From the NCBI GenBank assembly GCA_902776545.1, contig CACYQO010000001.1, positions 1 through 64,000 on the forward strand: 64,000 nucleotides of DNA. Reading direction: 5' to 3'. Below the pieces are notes generated by a model. That model saw nothing but the letters and a program-made list of their open reading frames with translations. It did not search any database and was not told the DNA's origin. The DNA comes from an uncultured Prevotellaceae bacterium. GTDB taxonomy: Bacteria > Bacteroidota > Bacteroidia > Bacteroidales > Bacteroidaceae. This document shows, in pieces, positions 26,620-34,828 of this stretch; within the stretch, counting starts at the first letter, position 1, and each line of letters begins with the position of its first letter. Both the position numbers and the translations under genes were made by a program.

Positions 26620-26651
26620 TTTGGTGCTTTCAAGAATTATCCTTACCTTTG
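26620..26651 (+). promoter_or_regulatory. duplicated promoter (-33 TTTG, 20 bp, -7 TACCTTTG)
   Basis: Near-identical copy of the promoter at 25663-25694, with no intact gene behind it except the orphan ORF at 26692. Confidence 0.7.
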
Positions 26652-26786
26652 CACCAAGAAACTTTAAGATTAACAATAAATCCACTTACTATGGACCAAT
26701 TATGCAGCATCCAAGACTTGATTTGTGCCGATTTCAGCCATCCGAGCAAGAAAATTAGCATAAATGTTGATTTCTTGGCCCAAATA

Positions 26787-26818
26787 TTTGGAATAATCAA
26801 CTTTTATGTTTATTTTTG
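26787..26818 (+). promoter_or_regulatory. promoter of the toxin-antitoxin operon
   Basis: TTTG at 26787-26790, a 20-bp spacer, and TATTTTTG at 26811-26818, 17 bp before the toxin ATG. Confidence 0.75.
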
Positions 26819-26834
26819 CAAACGAAATTAGCTT

Positions 26835-27317
26835 ATGGAAAGAAACTTATTGATTGAGTTATTGGAAGACGGCGACAAAGTCAGCTTGTATTCACCACAT
26901 TTCGAGGGAGAGGAGTACTCTGAGTTTGAAAAGTTCCTGCTTGCCTACAAAGACACTTATCCAAATGATGTACGACAACTGGTCTATAGACTTGACATCA
27001 TCAAACGAGACGGAGCAGCAGACAGACACTTCCGATACGAGGGAAAAAAGAATGATCGCGTGATGGCATTGCCCTCCCACCTTGAGACCACCTCCCTCAG
27101 ACTCTACTTGTTGAACATTCAGGCCAAAATCCTCATATTGGGCAACGGAGGACTGAAGACAACAGCAACCTATCAGGAGGACGATCATCTGCACAGATGC
27201 GTGAAGACACTCCAAAAGATAGACATCAAGATAAAACAAAGAGAACACGAGAAAGTGATAGTCATTACGGGCACAGAGATGCTTGGCGAACTGTCTTTCT
27301 CAATTAACGATGAATAA
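26835..27317 (+). CDS. RelE/HigB-like toxin candidate
   Basis: 160 residues. The C-terminal half has the pattern of RelE/HigB-type toxins: SLRLYLLNIQAKILILGNGG followed by a K-T-rich strand and QEDDHLHRCVKTLQKIDIKIK. Such toxins cut mRNA at the ribosome. It is longer than most RelE proteins (~90-110 residues), with an acidic N-terminal extension. An XRE-type protein follows after 12 nt, the toxin-first order of higBA. No catalytic residues could be assigned with confidence. Confidence 0.6.
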   Translation: MERNLLIELLEDGDKVSLYSPHFEGEEYSEFEKFLLAYKDTYPNDVRQLVYRLDIIKRDGAADRHFRYEGKKNDRVMALPSHLETTSLRLYLLNIQAKILILGNGGLKTTATYQEDDHLHRCVKTLQKIDIKIKQREHEKVIVITGTEMLGELSFSINDE

Positions 27318-27329
27318 AAGACAAGAATT

Positions 27330-27620
27330 ATGAGAACGAACAGAATTATGGATGAAATCCGCAGCACCATTTCTCCGGAGATGAAGTTACAGATGGAGAT
27401 GTCTGTGGCCATCGCCAACCGTATCTATGAAATACTCGAGGCCAAGGGGATGACACAGAAGGAACTGGCAAGGCTCCTGGGCAAGACGGAGACCGAGGTA
27501 AGCAGATGGCTGTCTGGAACCCATAACCTGACGCTCTCCACCATCTGCAAGATCTCTGCCGCCCTCGACGAGGAGGTCGTAACCGTACCACGGAAAGAAT
27601 TGGAGCCCGAGTTAGTATAA
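27330..27620 (+). CDS. XRE-family HTH antitoxin
   Basis: 96 residues with a complete helix-turn-helix: MTQKELARLLGKTETEVSRW then LSTICKISAALDEEV. The N-terminal ~30 residues are acidic and helical and may mask the toxin. It is 12 nt downstream of the toxin candidate, so antitoxin binding to the promoter at 26787 would give the usual autoregulation. The product ends in an acidic tail. Confidence 0.8.
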   Translation: MRTNRIMDEIRSTISPEMKLQMEMSVAIANRIYEILEAKGMTQKELARLLGKTETEVSRWLSGTHNLTLSTICKISAALDEEVVTVPRKELEPELV

Positions 27621-27730
27621 TTTTATTATACTTTCTGCTGGCAAGAAGCTCTTCGCCATTTGTTCAAAGCCGTTGGCATAAATGTATGTCAAGGGTTTCC
27701 ATTTTATACAGCGTTCCCCATTTTGTACTG

Positions 27731-28417
27731 TCAATCGTTGATGACAAAACGGTATGTTTCGCCATCAACAGGTATATCAAGAATCAGGTATGACGATTTC
27801 ACAGGCTTAACGGCGATAAAGCCATCGTGCTCGGAGTGGTCGAAAATCGTGTTTGCTCGCCAGTAGCCTTCCTCAATTCGTTTCAGTTCCTGTTTGTTGT
27901 CATAGGAAGCCTCATCTATTCGTTTTTCCCTACTTATCTCATTAAGATAGCGGGTATCAGCATCTTGAGGTCCGATGGCCTCGACTCCTGCAACAATTGT
28001 TTCAGTCAGGATGTTACTCCACCAAAAGGCACTACTCGTCTTTCTCATGTATCTCTCTGGCGTATAGATATCCAAGGAATCCTGCTCCAATAACGAAGCG
28101 TCACCACCATTCTCCAAAAAACGCTCAACCCGATAGCGGGTCTCCTTGTAAGTGTTTCCTGGTGCAGCATAGGCGTAGGCCCTGATTTCCTTTGGCTCGA
28201 ACACAAAGTCGTGACCGCTGTCATTGATGATAGTAATGTGAGGTTCGAACAGACCTCTTGGCGATGGGTCAACTACGAGACTGATGCCCTGATTGGTACA
28301 GTAATACACACGATGGTTATCCTTGACATAAGTTTTGTATTCCTTGGCATCTTGTCCCGCCATCACACTAATACAACCGTATGCAATCAGCAAACACAAT
28401 GAAATGATCTTTTTCAT
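27731..28417 (-). CDS. secreted hypothetical protein
   Basis: 228 residues with a signal peptide (MKKIISLCLLIAYGCISVMAG) and then no domain I recognise. There is a beta-rich first half (YYCTNQGISLVVDPSPRGLF; ITIINDSGHDFVFEP) suggesting an immunoglobulin-like fold, and a helical middle. A -7 box (TACTTTTG) lies on the minus strand at 28442-28449, 25 bp upstream of the start, which argues for 28417 over the in-frame codon at 28471. It runs toward the toxin-antitoxin pair and is not part of the PUL operons. Confidence 0.65.
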   Translation of the reverse strand: MKKIISLCLLIAYGCISVMAGQDAKEYKTYVKDNHRVYYCTNQGISLVVDPSPRGLFEPHITIINDSGHDFVFEPKEIRAYAYAAPGNTYKETRYRVERFLENGGDASLLEQDSLDIYTPERYMRKTSSAFWWSNILTETIVAGVEAIGPQDADTRYLNEISREKRIDEASYDNKQELKRIEEGYWRANTIFDHSEHDGFIAVKPVKSSYLILDIPVDGETYRFVIND

Positions 28418-28605
28418 CTTCGTACAATTTGATTGTTTCTGCAAAAGTACAACCATTTCCAAAACCCACAATAAGGTTTCCCCTAAAAGAGGATAGGGAA
28501 ATCCCTATTGTTTAATTAGTCACGGTCACACGTGTGACCATGCGACCTTTTTTTGAAGATTGGTTCGAAATTATTTTACAAGTCGAGAAAGCAAGGAGAA
28601 AGGAC

Positions 28606-28672
28606 GGACTTTAGATAGTCCAAACTGGGAGTTTGCAGTAACTAAACTCCAAGTTTACTTACTGTAAAGTCC
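28606..28672. repeat. long imperfect hairpin
   Basis: GGACTTTA (28606-28613) pairs with TAAAGTCC (28665-28672); inside, AAACTGGGAGTTT (28622-28634) pairs with AAACTCCAAGTTT (28643-28655) with one mismatch. Confidence 0.7.
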
Positions 28673-28847
28673 CGTTTTCCTTAGTTCAAAACCGAAGCTT
28701 TTGTAACTGCTTGTATATCAAGTAGATGCTGAAACTTCGGGCAGAAATGCATTGTTGTGAATTTTGTTGACAAAATCTATTGTAAGAAACGAAATAATCA
28801 AGACCTACCGCGTCCTGATAAATGAGGTGCATGCAGAAAAATCATCA

Positions 28848-29085
28848 GACCTCCCGTCTATTATGGAAAATCCTTTGTTTATCGGGGTTTCAGCACGGGA
28901 GGTCATGTTTAGAGACCTCCCATAGACCTCCCGTCTGACCTCCCCAGCCTCAGGCAGGATCCTAAAGGAGAGACCAAGGGAGAGGTGACGGGAGGTCTAT
29001 GGGAGATGTAGGGGAGGTCTTATTTGGAGACCTCCCGTCTTGAAACTCCTGTAAACACAGGCGTTTCCAAAGAATACGGGAGGTC
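28848..29085. repeat. repeat family M: nine GACCTCCC boxes in both orientations
   Basis: Five copies on the + strand (about 28848, 28913, 28925, 28936, 29029) and four on the - strand (about 28897, 28989, 29011, 29078). The pair 28918-28935 / 28986-29005 forms an ~18-bp arm (ACGGGAGGTCTATGGGAG). Spacing is irregular, so this is not a CRISPR array. Confidence 0.8.
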
Positions 29086-29212
29086 TCGGCACATAATCAT
29101 TCACAACGTGAATTTTGACACATCATACGTGACTTGGCATCTGAACGACCCTTAGTTGGCGGAATTTCAAGTAGATTAACAATTAAAATCGTGGATTCTG
29201 CACGATTTGCAC

Positions 29213-29220
29213 TATCTTTG
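29213..29220 (+). promoter_or_regulatory. -7 promoter box (TATCTTTG)
   Basis: TAnnTTTG match 55 bp upstream of the radical-SAM start. Confidence 0.6.
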
Positions 29221-29275
29221 CACCAATGAAACAGATAAAAGGTGAAACCGACAGTCGCGTGACGCTGTATCCTAT

Positions 29276-30568
29276 ATGCTGACGGAAAAGACAATGGAGA
29301 AACTGCGGATTCTCGCAGAGTCGGCGAAGTACGATGTGTCGTGCTCGTCGAGCGGCACCGTTCGCAAGGGCAAGCAGGGGATGGTGGGTTCGACGGTGGG
29401 AGGCGTGGGCATCTGCCACTCGTTTGCCGACGACGGAAGATGTATCTCGCTGTTGAAGGTGATGCTGACGAACTACTGCATGTACGACTGCGCCTACTGC
29501 ATCAACCGGCGTTCGAACGACATCAAGCGGGCGACGCTCTCCGTCAGCGAATTAGAGGACATCACGATGGAGTTCTATCGCAGGAACTATATCGAGGGAC
29601 TCTTCCTGTCGAGCGGCGTGGTGCGCAATCCCGACTACACGATGGAGCGACTGACGGCCATCGCAAGGGATTTAAGAACCGTACACCGATTCAACGGCTA
29701 TATCCACCTGAAGAGCATCCCAGGCTGTTCGCAGGAACTGCTGAACGAAGCGGGGCGCTATGCCGACCGTATGAGCGTGAACATCGAGATTCCCAAGGAG
29801 GAGTCGCTGAAGCTGTTGGCACCGGAGAAGGACCACAAGAGCGTGTTCCAGCCGATGAAACTGATCCAGCAGGGGGTGCTTGAGAACAAGGAGGACCGAA
29901 AGAAGTATCGCCACGCACCACGATTCGTGCCTGCTGGACAGTCGACGCAGATGATCGTGGGTGCGACGAAGGAGAGCGACAAGGATATCCTCACGATGTC
30001 GTCGATGCTCTACGGCCAGCCAACGATGCGACGGGTGTATTACTCGGGCTACGTCAGCGTGAACACGTACGATCCGCGTCTGCCGATCTTGAAGCAGCCG
30101 CCGTTGGTAAGAGAGAACAGGCTGTATCAGGCAGACTGGCTGTTGCGGTTCTATCATTTCAAGGTGGAGGAGATTGTGGACGACCTGCACACAAACCTCG
30201 ACCTCGAGGTGGATCCCAAGTTAGCATGGGCGCTGAGACATCCGGAGGCATTTCCTGTGGACATCAACACGGCGGACTATGAGCAGCTGTTAAGGGTGCC
30301 TGGACTGGGTACGAAGTCGGCGTGGCTCATCGTGAACTCACGGAGATTCAACCGCCTGACGAGTTATGACCTGAAAAAGATGGGGGTGGTGATGAAGAAG
30401 GCGAAGTACTTCATTACGTGCAACGAACTGACCTCTCAGTTCTCACAGCCCATCGTCGGCATCAACGAGTTGCGTCCTGAACGCCTCCGTCCGCTGCTCA
30501 TCTCGAAAACCCAGCAGAAACGGGCCGCTGACGAGATGCAACTAAAAATAGATTTCAAAGACGAATAA
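29276..30568 (+). CDS. radical-SAM protein linked to a uracil-DNA glycosylase-like partner
   Basis: 430 residues. The radical-SAM cluster motif is NYCMYDCAYC (Cys68, Cys72, Cys75). The start AESAKYDVSCSSSG and the C-terminal helix-hairpin-helix (VDINTADYEQLLRVPGLG) identify the family TIGR03916, a putative DNA modification or repair enzyme that normally sits beside a DUF4130 glycosylase-like gene (TIGR03915). Here the partner is at 31825, with an ATPase gene inserted between. ATG 29276 is used; ATG 29294 is also possible. The reaction it catalyses is not established. Confidence 0.9.
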   Translation: MLTEKTMEKLRILAESAKYDVSCSSSGTVRKGKQGMVGSTVGGVGICHSFADDGRCISLLKVMLTNYCMYDCAYCINRRSNDIKRATLSVSELEDITMEFYRRNYIEGLFLSSGVVRNPDYTMERLTAIARDLRTVHRFNGYIHLKSIPGCSQELLNEAGRYADRMSVNIEIPKEESLKLLAPEKDHKSVFQPMKLIQQGVLENKEDRKKYRHAPRFVPAGQSTQMIVGATKESDKDILTMSSMLYGQPTMRRVYYSGYVSVNTYDPRLPILKQPPLVRENRLYQADWLLRFYHFKVEEIVDDLHTNLDLEVDPKLAWALRHPEAFPVDINTADYEQLLRVPGLGTKSAWLIVNSRRFNRLTSYDLKKMGVVMKKAKYFITCNELTSQFSQPIVGINELRPERLRPLLISKTQQKRAADEMQLKIDFKDE

Positions 30569-30677
30569 GTAAACAACTTCTTAGAAGCGTTAATTATGCT
30601 TAATTATCGAGTGTCTTCCTTGCATATATGCAGATATATTTGTTATTTTGCATTTCATAAAATATGAAACGTAAAAT

Positions 30678-31811
30678 ATGAAATTAGAAAACCCTTTTCC
30701 TGAGTATGGCTACTTTGGTCCGGAATACTTCTGCGACAGGGAGCAGGAGACGGAAGAACTCATTAATGCGCTGGTCAATGGCAGCAATGTGACGCTAATG
30801 GCTCCCCGTCGCATCGGTAAGACAGGATTGATAAGCCATGCCTTCGAACGGATGAAGGCAAAGGACAAAAATGTGCGCTGTTTCTATGTGGACATCTTCT
30901 CGACAAAGACCTTTAACCAGATGGTACAGTTCATAGCCAATGCCGTCATCGGGAAACTCGATTCTCCCTCGCAGTCAGTCATGAGGAAGCTCAATAACTT
31001 CGTGTCGGCCCTGCGGCCTACGATGAGTCAGGATCCCATCACAGGCATGCCTACTTTCAGTGTGTCTGTAACTTCCGAAAGGGCTCGCGAGACGCTCCAG
31101 CAAGTGTTCGAATATATGAAAGAGTCGGGACGCCAGTGCTATCTGGCTCTTGATGAGTTCCAGCAGGTGAGCCACTATGCTGAGATAGGTGCAGACGCGT
31201 TCATACGCTCCATCATTCAGTTTATTCCGAACGTACATATCATCTTCTCGGGTAGCCAACAGCATCTATTAGCCGACATGTTCATGTCGCCAGAACACCC
31301 GTTCTTCAACAGTTCACAAATCATGACGACAGGCCCCATCGATGCCAATGTCTATAGGGCGTTTGCCAACAGTTTTTTCGCCCAGCAGAAGCGAGAAATG
31401 TCTGAGGAGACATTCATTTACCTGTACAATATGGTTGACGGTCAGACGTGGTATGTGCAAAAAATCCTCAATCGTCTCTATCGCACCCCAAAGGGTAAGC
31501 TTGACCAAGAAGATGTATTCAGAGCAACCGACAAGATTCTGCATGAGCAGGAGATTAACTATCAGTCCAACTACAATCTGTTGACCGACAATCAGGCGCA
31601 GTTGCTGGCTGCCATCGCCTGTGAAGGCAAGGTCAACGCCCCCACGTCGCTCGATTTCATCCTCCGTCACCAACTCCCTGCTCCCAGTAGCATCAAAATG
31701 GCACTGAAGTCGCTACAGGACAAAGAGTTTCTTTTCTACGATGCAAAACAAGGATACATGGTTTACGACAGGTTCTTTGGCATGTGGCTTAAAAGGCTGG
31801 CTGGTATGTAG
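30678..31811 (+). CDS. ATPase of the archaeal ATPase (PF01637) type
   Basis: 377 residues. A P-loop ATPase begins with NPFPEYGYFGPEYFCDRE, a Walker A variant APRRIGKTGL and a Walker B YLALDEFQQV, followed by a sensor IIFSGSQ and a winged-helix C-terminus, the standard layout of these ATPases, which are common and mostly uncharacterised in Bacteroidota. A -7-like TATATTTG lies at 30635-30642, so it has its own promoter. Its position splits the radical-SAM/glycosylase pair, and it ends only 13 nt before the glycosylase-like gene. Confidence 0.8.
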   Translation: MKLENPFPEYGYFGPEYFCDREQETEELINALVNGSNVTLMAPRRIGKTGLISHAFERMKAKDKNVRCFYVDIFSTKTFNQMVQFIANAVIGKLDSPSQSVMRKLNNFVSALRPTMSQDPITGMPTFSVSVTSERARETLQQVFEYMKESGRQCYLALDEFQQVSHYAEIGADAFIRSIIQFIPNVHIIFSGSQQHLLADMFMSPEHPFFNSSQIMTTGPIDANVYRAFANSFFAQQKREMSEETFIYLYNMVDGQTWYVQKILNRLYRTPKGKLDQEDVFRATDKILHEQEINYQSNYNLLTDNQAQLLAAIACEGKVNAPTSLDFILRHQLPAPSSIKMALKSLQDKEFLFYDAKQGYMVYDRFFGMWLKRLAGM

Positions 31812-31824
31812 GATAAATTGTGAT

Positions 31825-32622
31825 ATGACGGTATATGTGTTTGACGGGACGATGGACGGGCTGTTGTCGGCGGTGTTCGATGCGTATGCCCTGAAGGAGC
31901 AGCCGGAGGAGTTGCTGAAGAGCGGCGACGCGTTGCCGTTGTTCTGTGAGCGGACGTATCAGGTGATGACGGACGAGGAGAAGGCACAGAGGGTGTGGGC
32001 AGGACTGGAGAAACGGCTGGAGCGCGAGGCACTGAAACTGATATCGGTGAGTTGGCTGTCGGAGCTGCAGGAATTATCCTCGCCGCTGTTCCATTATATA
32101 TATAAGGTGTTTAAGCAAGGCAACATCTCGCGGAACTTTGCTGATCCTGATGTGCTCAGCGTGACGAATATTGCCAGAAGGGTGCTGCACGAGCAGTTGC
32201 GGATGAAACAATTCATCCGTTTCCAGAAGGCGAAGGACGGCACTTATCTGGCCGTTGTGTCACCTGATCATAATGTGCTGCCCCTGATTACTGATCATTT
32301 CAGCGACCGGTTTAATGACCAGGCGTGGCTCATCTATGATGCCAAGCGGCACTATGGATATTATTATGACGGAGGTACGGGGGTGCAGGGGTGCGGAAGT
32401 ACGAAGCCGATACGCATCACGTTTGAAGACGAAGCAGCCGTTCCCTTCAGCTTGGAGAACGGCAAACTCAATGAGGAGGTCCTGAGCAGCGACGACCAGC
32501 TGTTGCAGGATTTGTGGCGGACTTATTTCAAGGCCATTTGCATCAAGGAGCGCATGAATCCGCGCAAGCAACTGCAGGACATGCCGCGGCGGTACTGGAA
32601 GTATATGACGGAGAAGCAGTAA
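31825..32622 (+). CDS. DUF4130 uracil-DNA-glycosylase-like protein (radical-SAM partner)
   Basis: 265 residues matching TIGR03915: an N-terminal VYVFDGTMDGLLSAVFDAY, then a C-terminal uracil-DNA-glycosylase-like region with KQFIRFQ and YLAVVSPDHNVLPLITDHF, ending PRRYWKYMTEK. The family partners the radical-SAM protein at 29276 in a presumed DNA repair or modification step. Oddity: at 32371-32404 a GGTACGGGGGTGC repeat (family F) is translated in frame as DGGTGVQGCGSTK between two conserved strands. Confidence 0.85.
   Translation: MTVYVFDGTMDGLLSAVFDAYALKEQPEELLKSGDALPLFCERTYQVMTDEEKAQRVWAGLEKRLEREALKLISVSWLSELQELSSPLFHYIYKVFKQGNISRNFADPDVLSVTNIARRVLHEQLRMKQFIRFQKAKDGTYLAVVSPDHNVLPLITDHFSDRFNDQAWLIYDAKRHYGYYYDGGTGVQGCGSTKPIRITFEDEAAVPFSLENGKLNEEVLSSDDQLLQDLWRTYFKAICIKERMNPRKQLQDMPRRYWKYMTEKQ
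32371..32404 (+). repeat. repeat family F inside the glycosylase-like gene
   Basis: G-rich oligomers of the GGTACGGGGGTGC type, translated in frame. Other copies occur in the hybrid regulator and the acyltransferase. Confidence 0.7.
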
Positions 32623-32628
32623 TTTTTT

Positions 32629-32722
32629 CTCCCCCTGAGTCAGGGGGAGCCAGAGGGGGTCTGAACAAGGGAATCATGAGGCTGTTCAGACCACCCCTGA
32701 CCCCTCCTAACTTAGGAGGGGA
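32629..32722. repeat. repeat family B, copy 1
   Basis: A ~94-bp element: left arm CCCCCTGAGTCAGGGGGAGC and GAGGGGGTCTGAACAAG, right arm TTCAGACCACCCCTGACCCC and TCCTAACTTAGGAGGGG. It lies between two convergent genes and could also act as a bidirectional terminator. Copies at 34722-34825 and, diverged, at 58079-58140. Confidence 0.85.
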
Positions 32723-32724
32723 AA

Positions 32725-34569
32725 CTATTTCATCTTGATACACATCTTCGTAAGATCATCGGAGGGTTCGGCATCGCCGACAAACTCCTCGACGGCCTTG
32801 TGGATGGACTCTGAAGTCTGACGGGCATCACCCCAGTCTTTCTGCAGCAGTTCGCGCAGGCGTTCTTCACCAAACTGTTCCTTATGGATATTCTCGGCCT
32901 CGTTAATACCGTCGGTATAGACGAAGAGCGTCTTGCCGTGCATATCAGCCACCTCCTCACCAGCGAAGTCCACTTCCGGCCACAAGCCAATAGGCGCATT
33001 AGCCTCCATCTTCATATATTCGCCGTCGAGTAGTGGAGGATTATGACCTGCGTTGCAGTACTCCATGTGGCCTGACTTGAGGTTGATGAGACCGATGAAC
33101 ATCGTGACGAACATACCCTGGTCGTTGTCCTCGGCCAGCGCGTGATTCAGACGGGTGGCGATGATTTCCGGCTGCAGACGGCCGTCGACCAGCGTGCGGA
33201 ACATACGCGTCACCTCAGCCATAAAGAGGGCTGCCGGCACACCTTTGCCGCTGACATCGCCCACGCAGAAGTAGAGCAGATCGTCGATGAGGGCATAGCC
33301 GTAGAGGTCGCCACCCACCTCCTTCGCAGGCGTCATCATCGCATAGATATCCACATCTCTGCGACGGGGGAAGACGTGCGGTAGCATACGCCTCTGGATT
33401 TCACGGGCGATGCGGAGTTCACTCTCGATGCGCTCCTTGACCTTCGTGGTCTCCTCCAGCTGGTCGTAGGCCTCCTGCAATTTGCTGTTGGTCGCCTTCA
33501 TGTGCTTGTTATGCTTGTTGCTGCGATAACCGTAGAGAGTGAGGAAGGCGATGATGAGTGCTGCGACGACACCACCTGCCGTGAGCATCACATGATCCCT
33601 TGCCAGCTTCATCTCCTTCACATCGTTCTCAGCGTAGGTGAGGGAGAGTTCGGCATCGAACTCGTTCGTCTGCGAACGGGCCTCCGACGACTGGATGGAG
33701 TCGATGACCGCACGGGTCTGCTTCTGCCAGTAGAGAGCCTGTTTCAAGTCACCCATGTGTTCGTAGATAGAGGCCTTCTGGGCACATTTGTTCTGCTGGT
33801 GGATCAGCTTGTCAGCACGCTGCAGGGCCAACTGCCACTGTTTGCGGTTCTTGGCCTGATAGACATTGATGAGTTCGCCGAAGAGTCCGCCCTGCCCTCC
33901 GAACTCGGCAATCAGCTGGGCACGCTCCTTATAGGCCTCCTCGAAACCGAGGCTGTCGCCCTCATTATAGCGGGCCAGACATTTATACGACCAAGCCGTG
34001 ATCTGGTTCATGGGAATGATACCAGGCTCGTCGAGCGCCTTGCGGGCATACTCCTTCACCTCCTCGTAGTCCTTCCTGTGGAGGGCTGTCTCACAAAGAC
34101 CTAAGTAACAAGGGGCTGCACTCTCGTCGGTCAGGTATTTCTCTTTCAGTTTCAGCGCCTCGTGGAAACTCTTCTCAGCCAGTCCCATATTGCCGGACTG
34201 TTCGCGGATGGTGCCTAAGGTGAAGGTGGCGAAGTACAAGCCGATGTTGCTCTTGTTCTCCTTGGCGTGATGATAGATGGCATGAGACAACTCAACGCCT
34301 TTCTGACGATCGACGTACTCGAACATATAGATGGCCTCGTAGCTGCAAGCCCGATAGTAGGTCTCCTGATATTCGGAGAACTCAGTGGCAGTCTTGATCT
34401 GCTGGATTGTCTCAAGAAAGTTATCCGTCTCTCGCGCACTATAAGCACGATAGGCTTCATCAGTGATAGACTGGAGTTTAGGAGGCAGCTGCTCTCCTGC
34501 CCAATGGTGAGAGGCACCTGTTGCCAACAGCAGGAGTGTCAGAAACAACACACGAGCGATCTTCTTCAT
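32725..34569 (-). CDS. TPR-containing SpoIIE/PP2C-type phosphatase
   Basis: 614 residues. A signal-anchor-like start (MKKIARVLFLTLLLLATGAS) leads to ~300 residues of tetratricopeptide-like helices, a membrane segment (VMLTAGGVVAALIIAFLTLY), a coiled coil, and a C-terminal PP2C-like phosphatase domain of the RsbU/SpoIIE type (VGGDLYGYALIDD; VGDVSGKGVPAALFMA; VYTDGINEA; DDLTKMCI). Such proteins dephosphorylate anti-sigma-antagonist partners, with the periplasmic TPR part as sensor. No anti-sigma or STAS partner is nearby. A promoter (-7 at 34616-34623, -33 at 34643-34646, minus strand) supports the start at 34569. Confidence 0.85.
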   Translation of the reverse strand: MKKIARVLFLTLLLLATGASHHWAGEQLPPKLQSITDEAYRAYSARETDNFLETIQQIKTATEFSEYQETYYRACSYEAIYMFEYVDRQKGVELSHAIYHHAKENKSNIGLYFATFTLGTIREQSGNMGLAEKSFHEALKLKEKYLTDESAAPCYLGLCETALHRKDYEEVKEYARKALDEPGIIPMNQITAWSYKCLARYNEGDSLGFEEAYKERAQLIAEFGGQGGLFGELINVYQAKNRKQWQLALQRADKLIHQQNKCAQKASIYEHMGDLKQALYWQKQTRAVIDSIQSSEARSQTNEFDAELSLTYAENDVKEMKLARDHVMLTAGGVVAALIIAFLTLYGYRSNKHNKHMKATNSKLQEAYDQLEETTKVKERIESELRIAREIQRRMLPHVFPRRRDVDIYAMMTPAKEVGGDLYGYALIDDLLYFCVGDVSGKGVPAALFMAEVTRMFRTLVDGRLQPEIIATRLNHALAEDNDQGMFVTMFIGLINLKSGHMEYCNAGHNPPLLDGEYMKMEANAPIGLWPEVDFAGEEVADMHGKTLFVYTDGINEAENIHKEQFGEERLRELLQKDWGDARQTSESIHKAVEEFVGDAEPSDDLTKMCIKMK

Positions 34570-34615
34570 ATTCGGTTTTTTAGCGAAACAGCAAATAGTT
34601 TGTCTTATTTCGCTG

Positions 34616-34646
34616 CAAAAGTACGAAGAAATTTTAAAACAACAAA
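34616..34646 (-). promoter_or_regulatory. promoter of the SpoIIE-type gene
   Basis: On the minus strand TTTG (34643-34646), a 19-bp spacer and TACTTTTG (34616-34623) match the Bacteroidota consensus. Confidence 0.7.
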
Positions 34647-34721
34647 AGAAATATTCAATTTTTGACAAAGAACAATAATCCCCCGCTCGGCTGAGCAGAG
34701 GAAGATTGTAATTGTTTCTAC

Positions 34722-34825
34722 CCTGAGTAGGGGGAGCCAGAGGGGGTCTGAGCAAGCGCAGATTCTTAAGCAGAGTCTGAGGTGTATCAGACCACCCCTG
34801 ACCCCTCCTAACTCAGGAGGGGAAA
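34722..34825. repeat. repeat family B, copy 2
   Basis: CCTGAGTAGGGGGAGCCAG and GGGGTCTGAGCAAG on the left, TCAGACCACCCCTGACCCC and TCCTAACTCAGGAGGGG on the right, ~90% like copy 1 in the arms but with a different centre. It lies 4 bp after the GH3 stop. Confidence 0.85.
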
Positions 34826-34828
34826 AAG

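Larger units (their letters stand above)
26329..26834. other. intergenic region with duplicated hairpin and promoter, and a short orphan ORF
   Basis: About 500 bp. It contains hairpin N copy 2 (26362-26401), a CAGGCGACA...TGTCGCCTG inverted pair (about 26555-26600), a promoter at 26620-26651 and the toxin promoter at 26787-26818. An ORF from 26692 to 26831 (MDQLCSIQDLICADF...) could be the first codons of a gene whose body was lost when the toxin-antitoxin pair was inserted; I do not call it a gene. Confidence 0.6.
28418..29275. other. 858-bp intergenic region rich in inverted repeats
   Basis: No gene is supported. It holds a long hairpin (28606-28672), a cluster of nine GACCTCCC 8-mers in both orientations (28848-29085), and a -7 promoter box (29213-29220) for the radical-SAM gene. 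Confidence 0.7.

Noticed and set aside
26692-26831. 46-codon ORF MDQLCSIQDL...
   Set aside because: It runs through the toxin promoter and has no family; more likely a gene remnant or chance frame.
28848-29085. CRISPR array
   Set aside because: The 8-bp boxes are in both orientations and irregularly spaced; there are no 28-37-bp repeats with uniform spacers and no cas genes.
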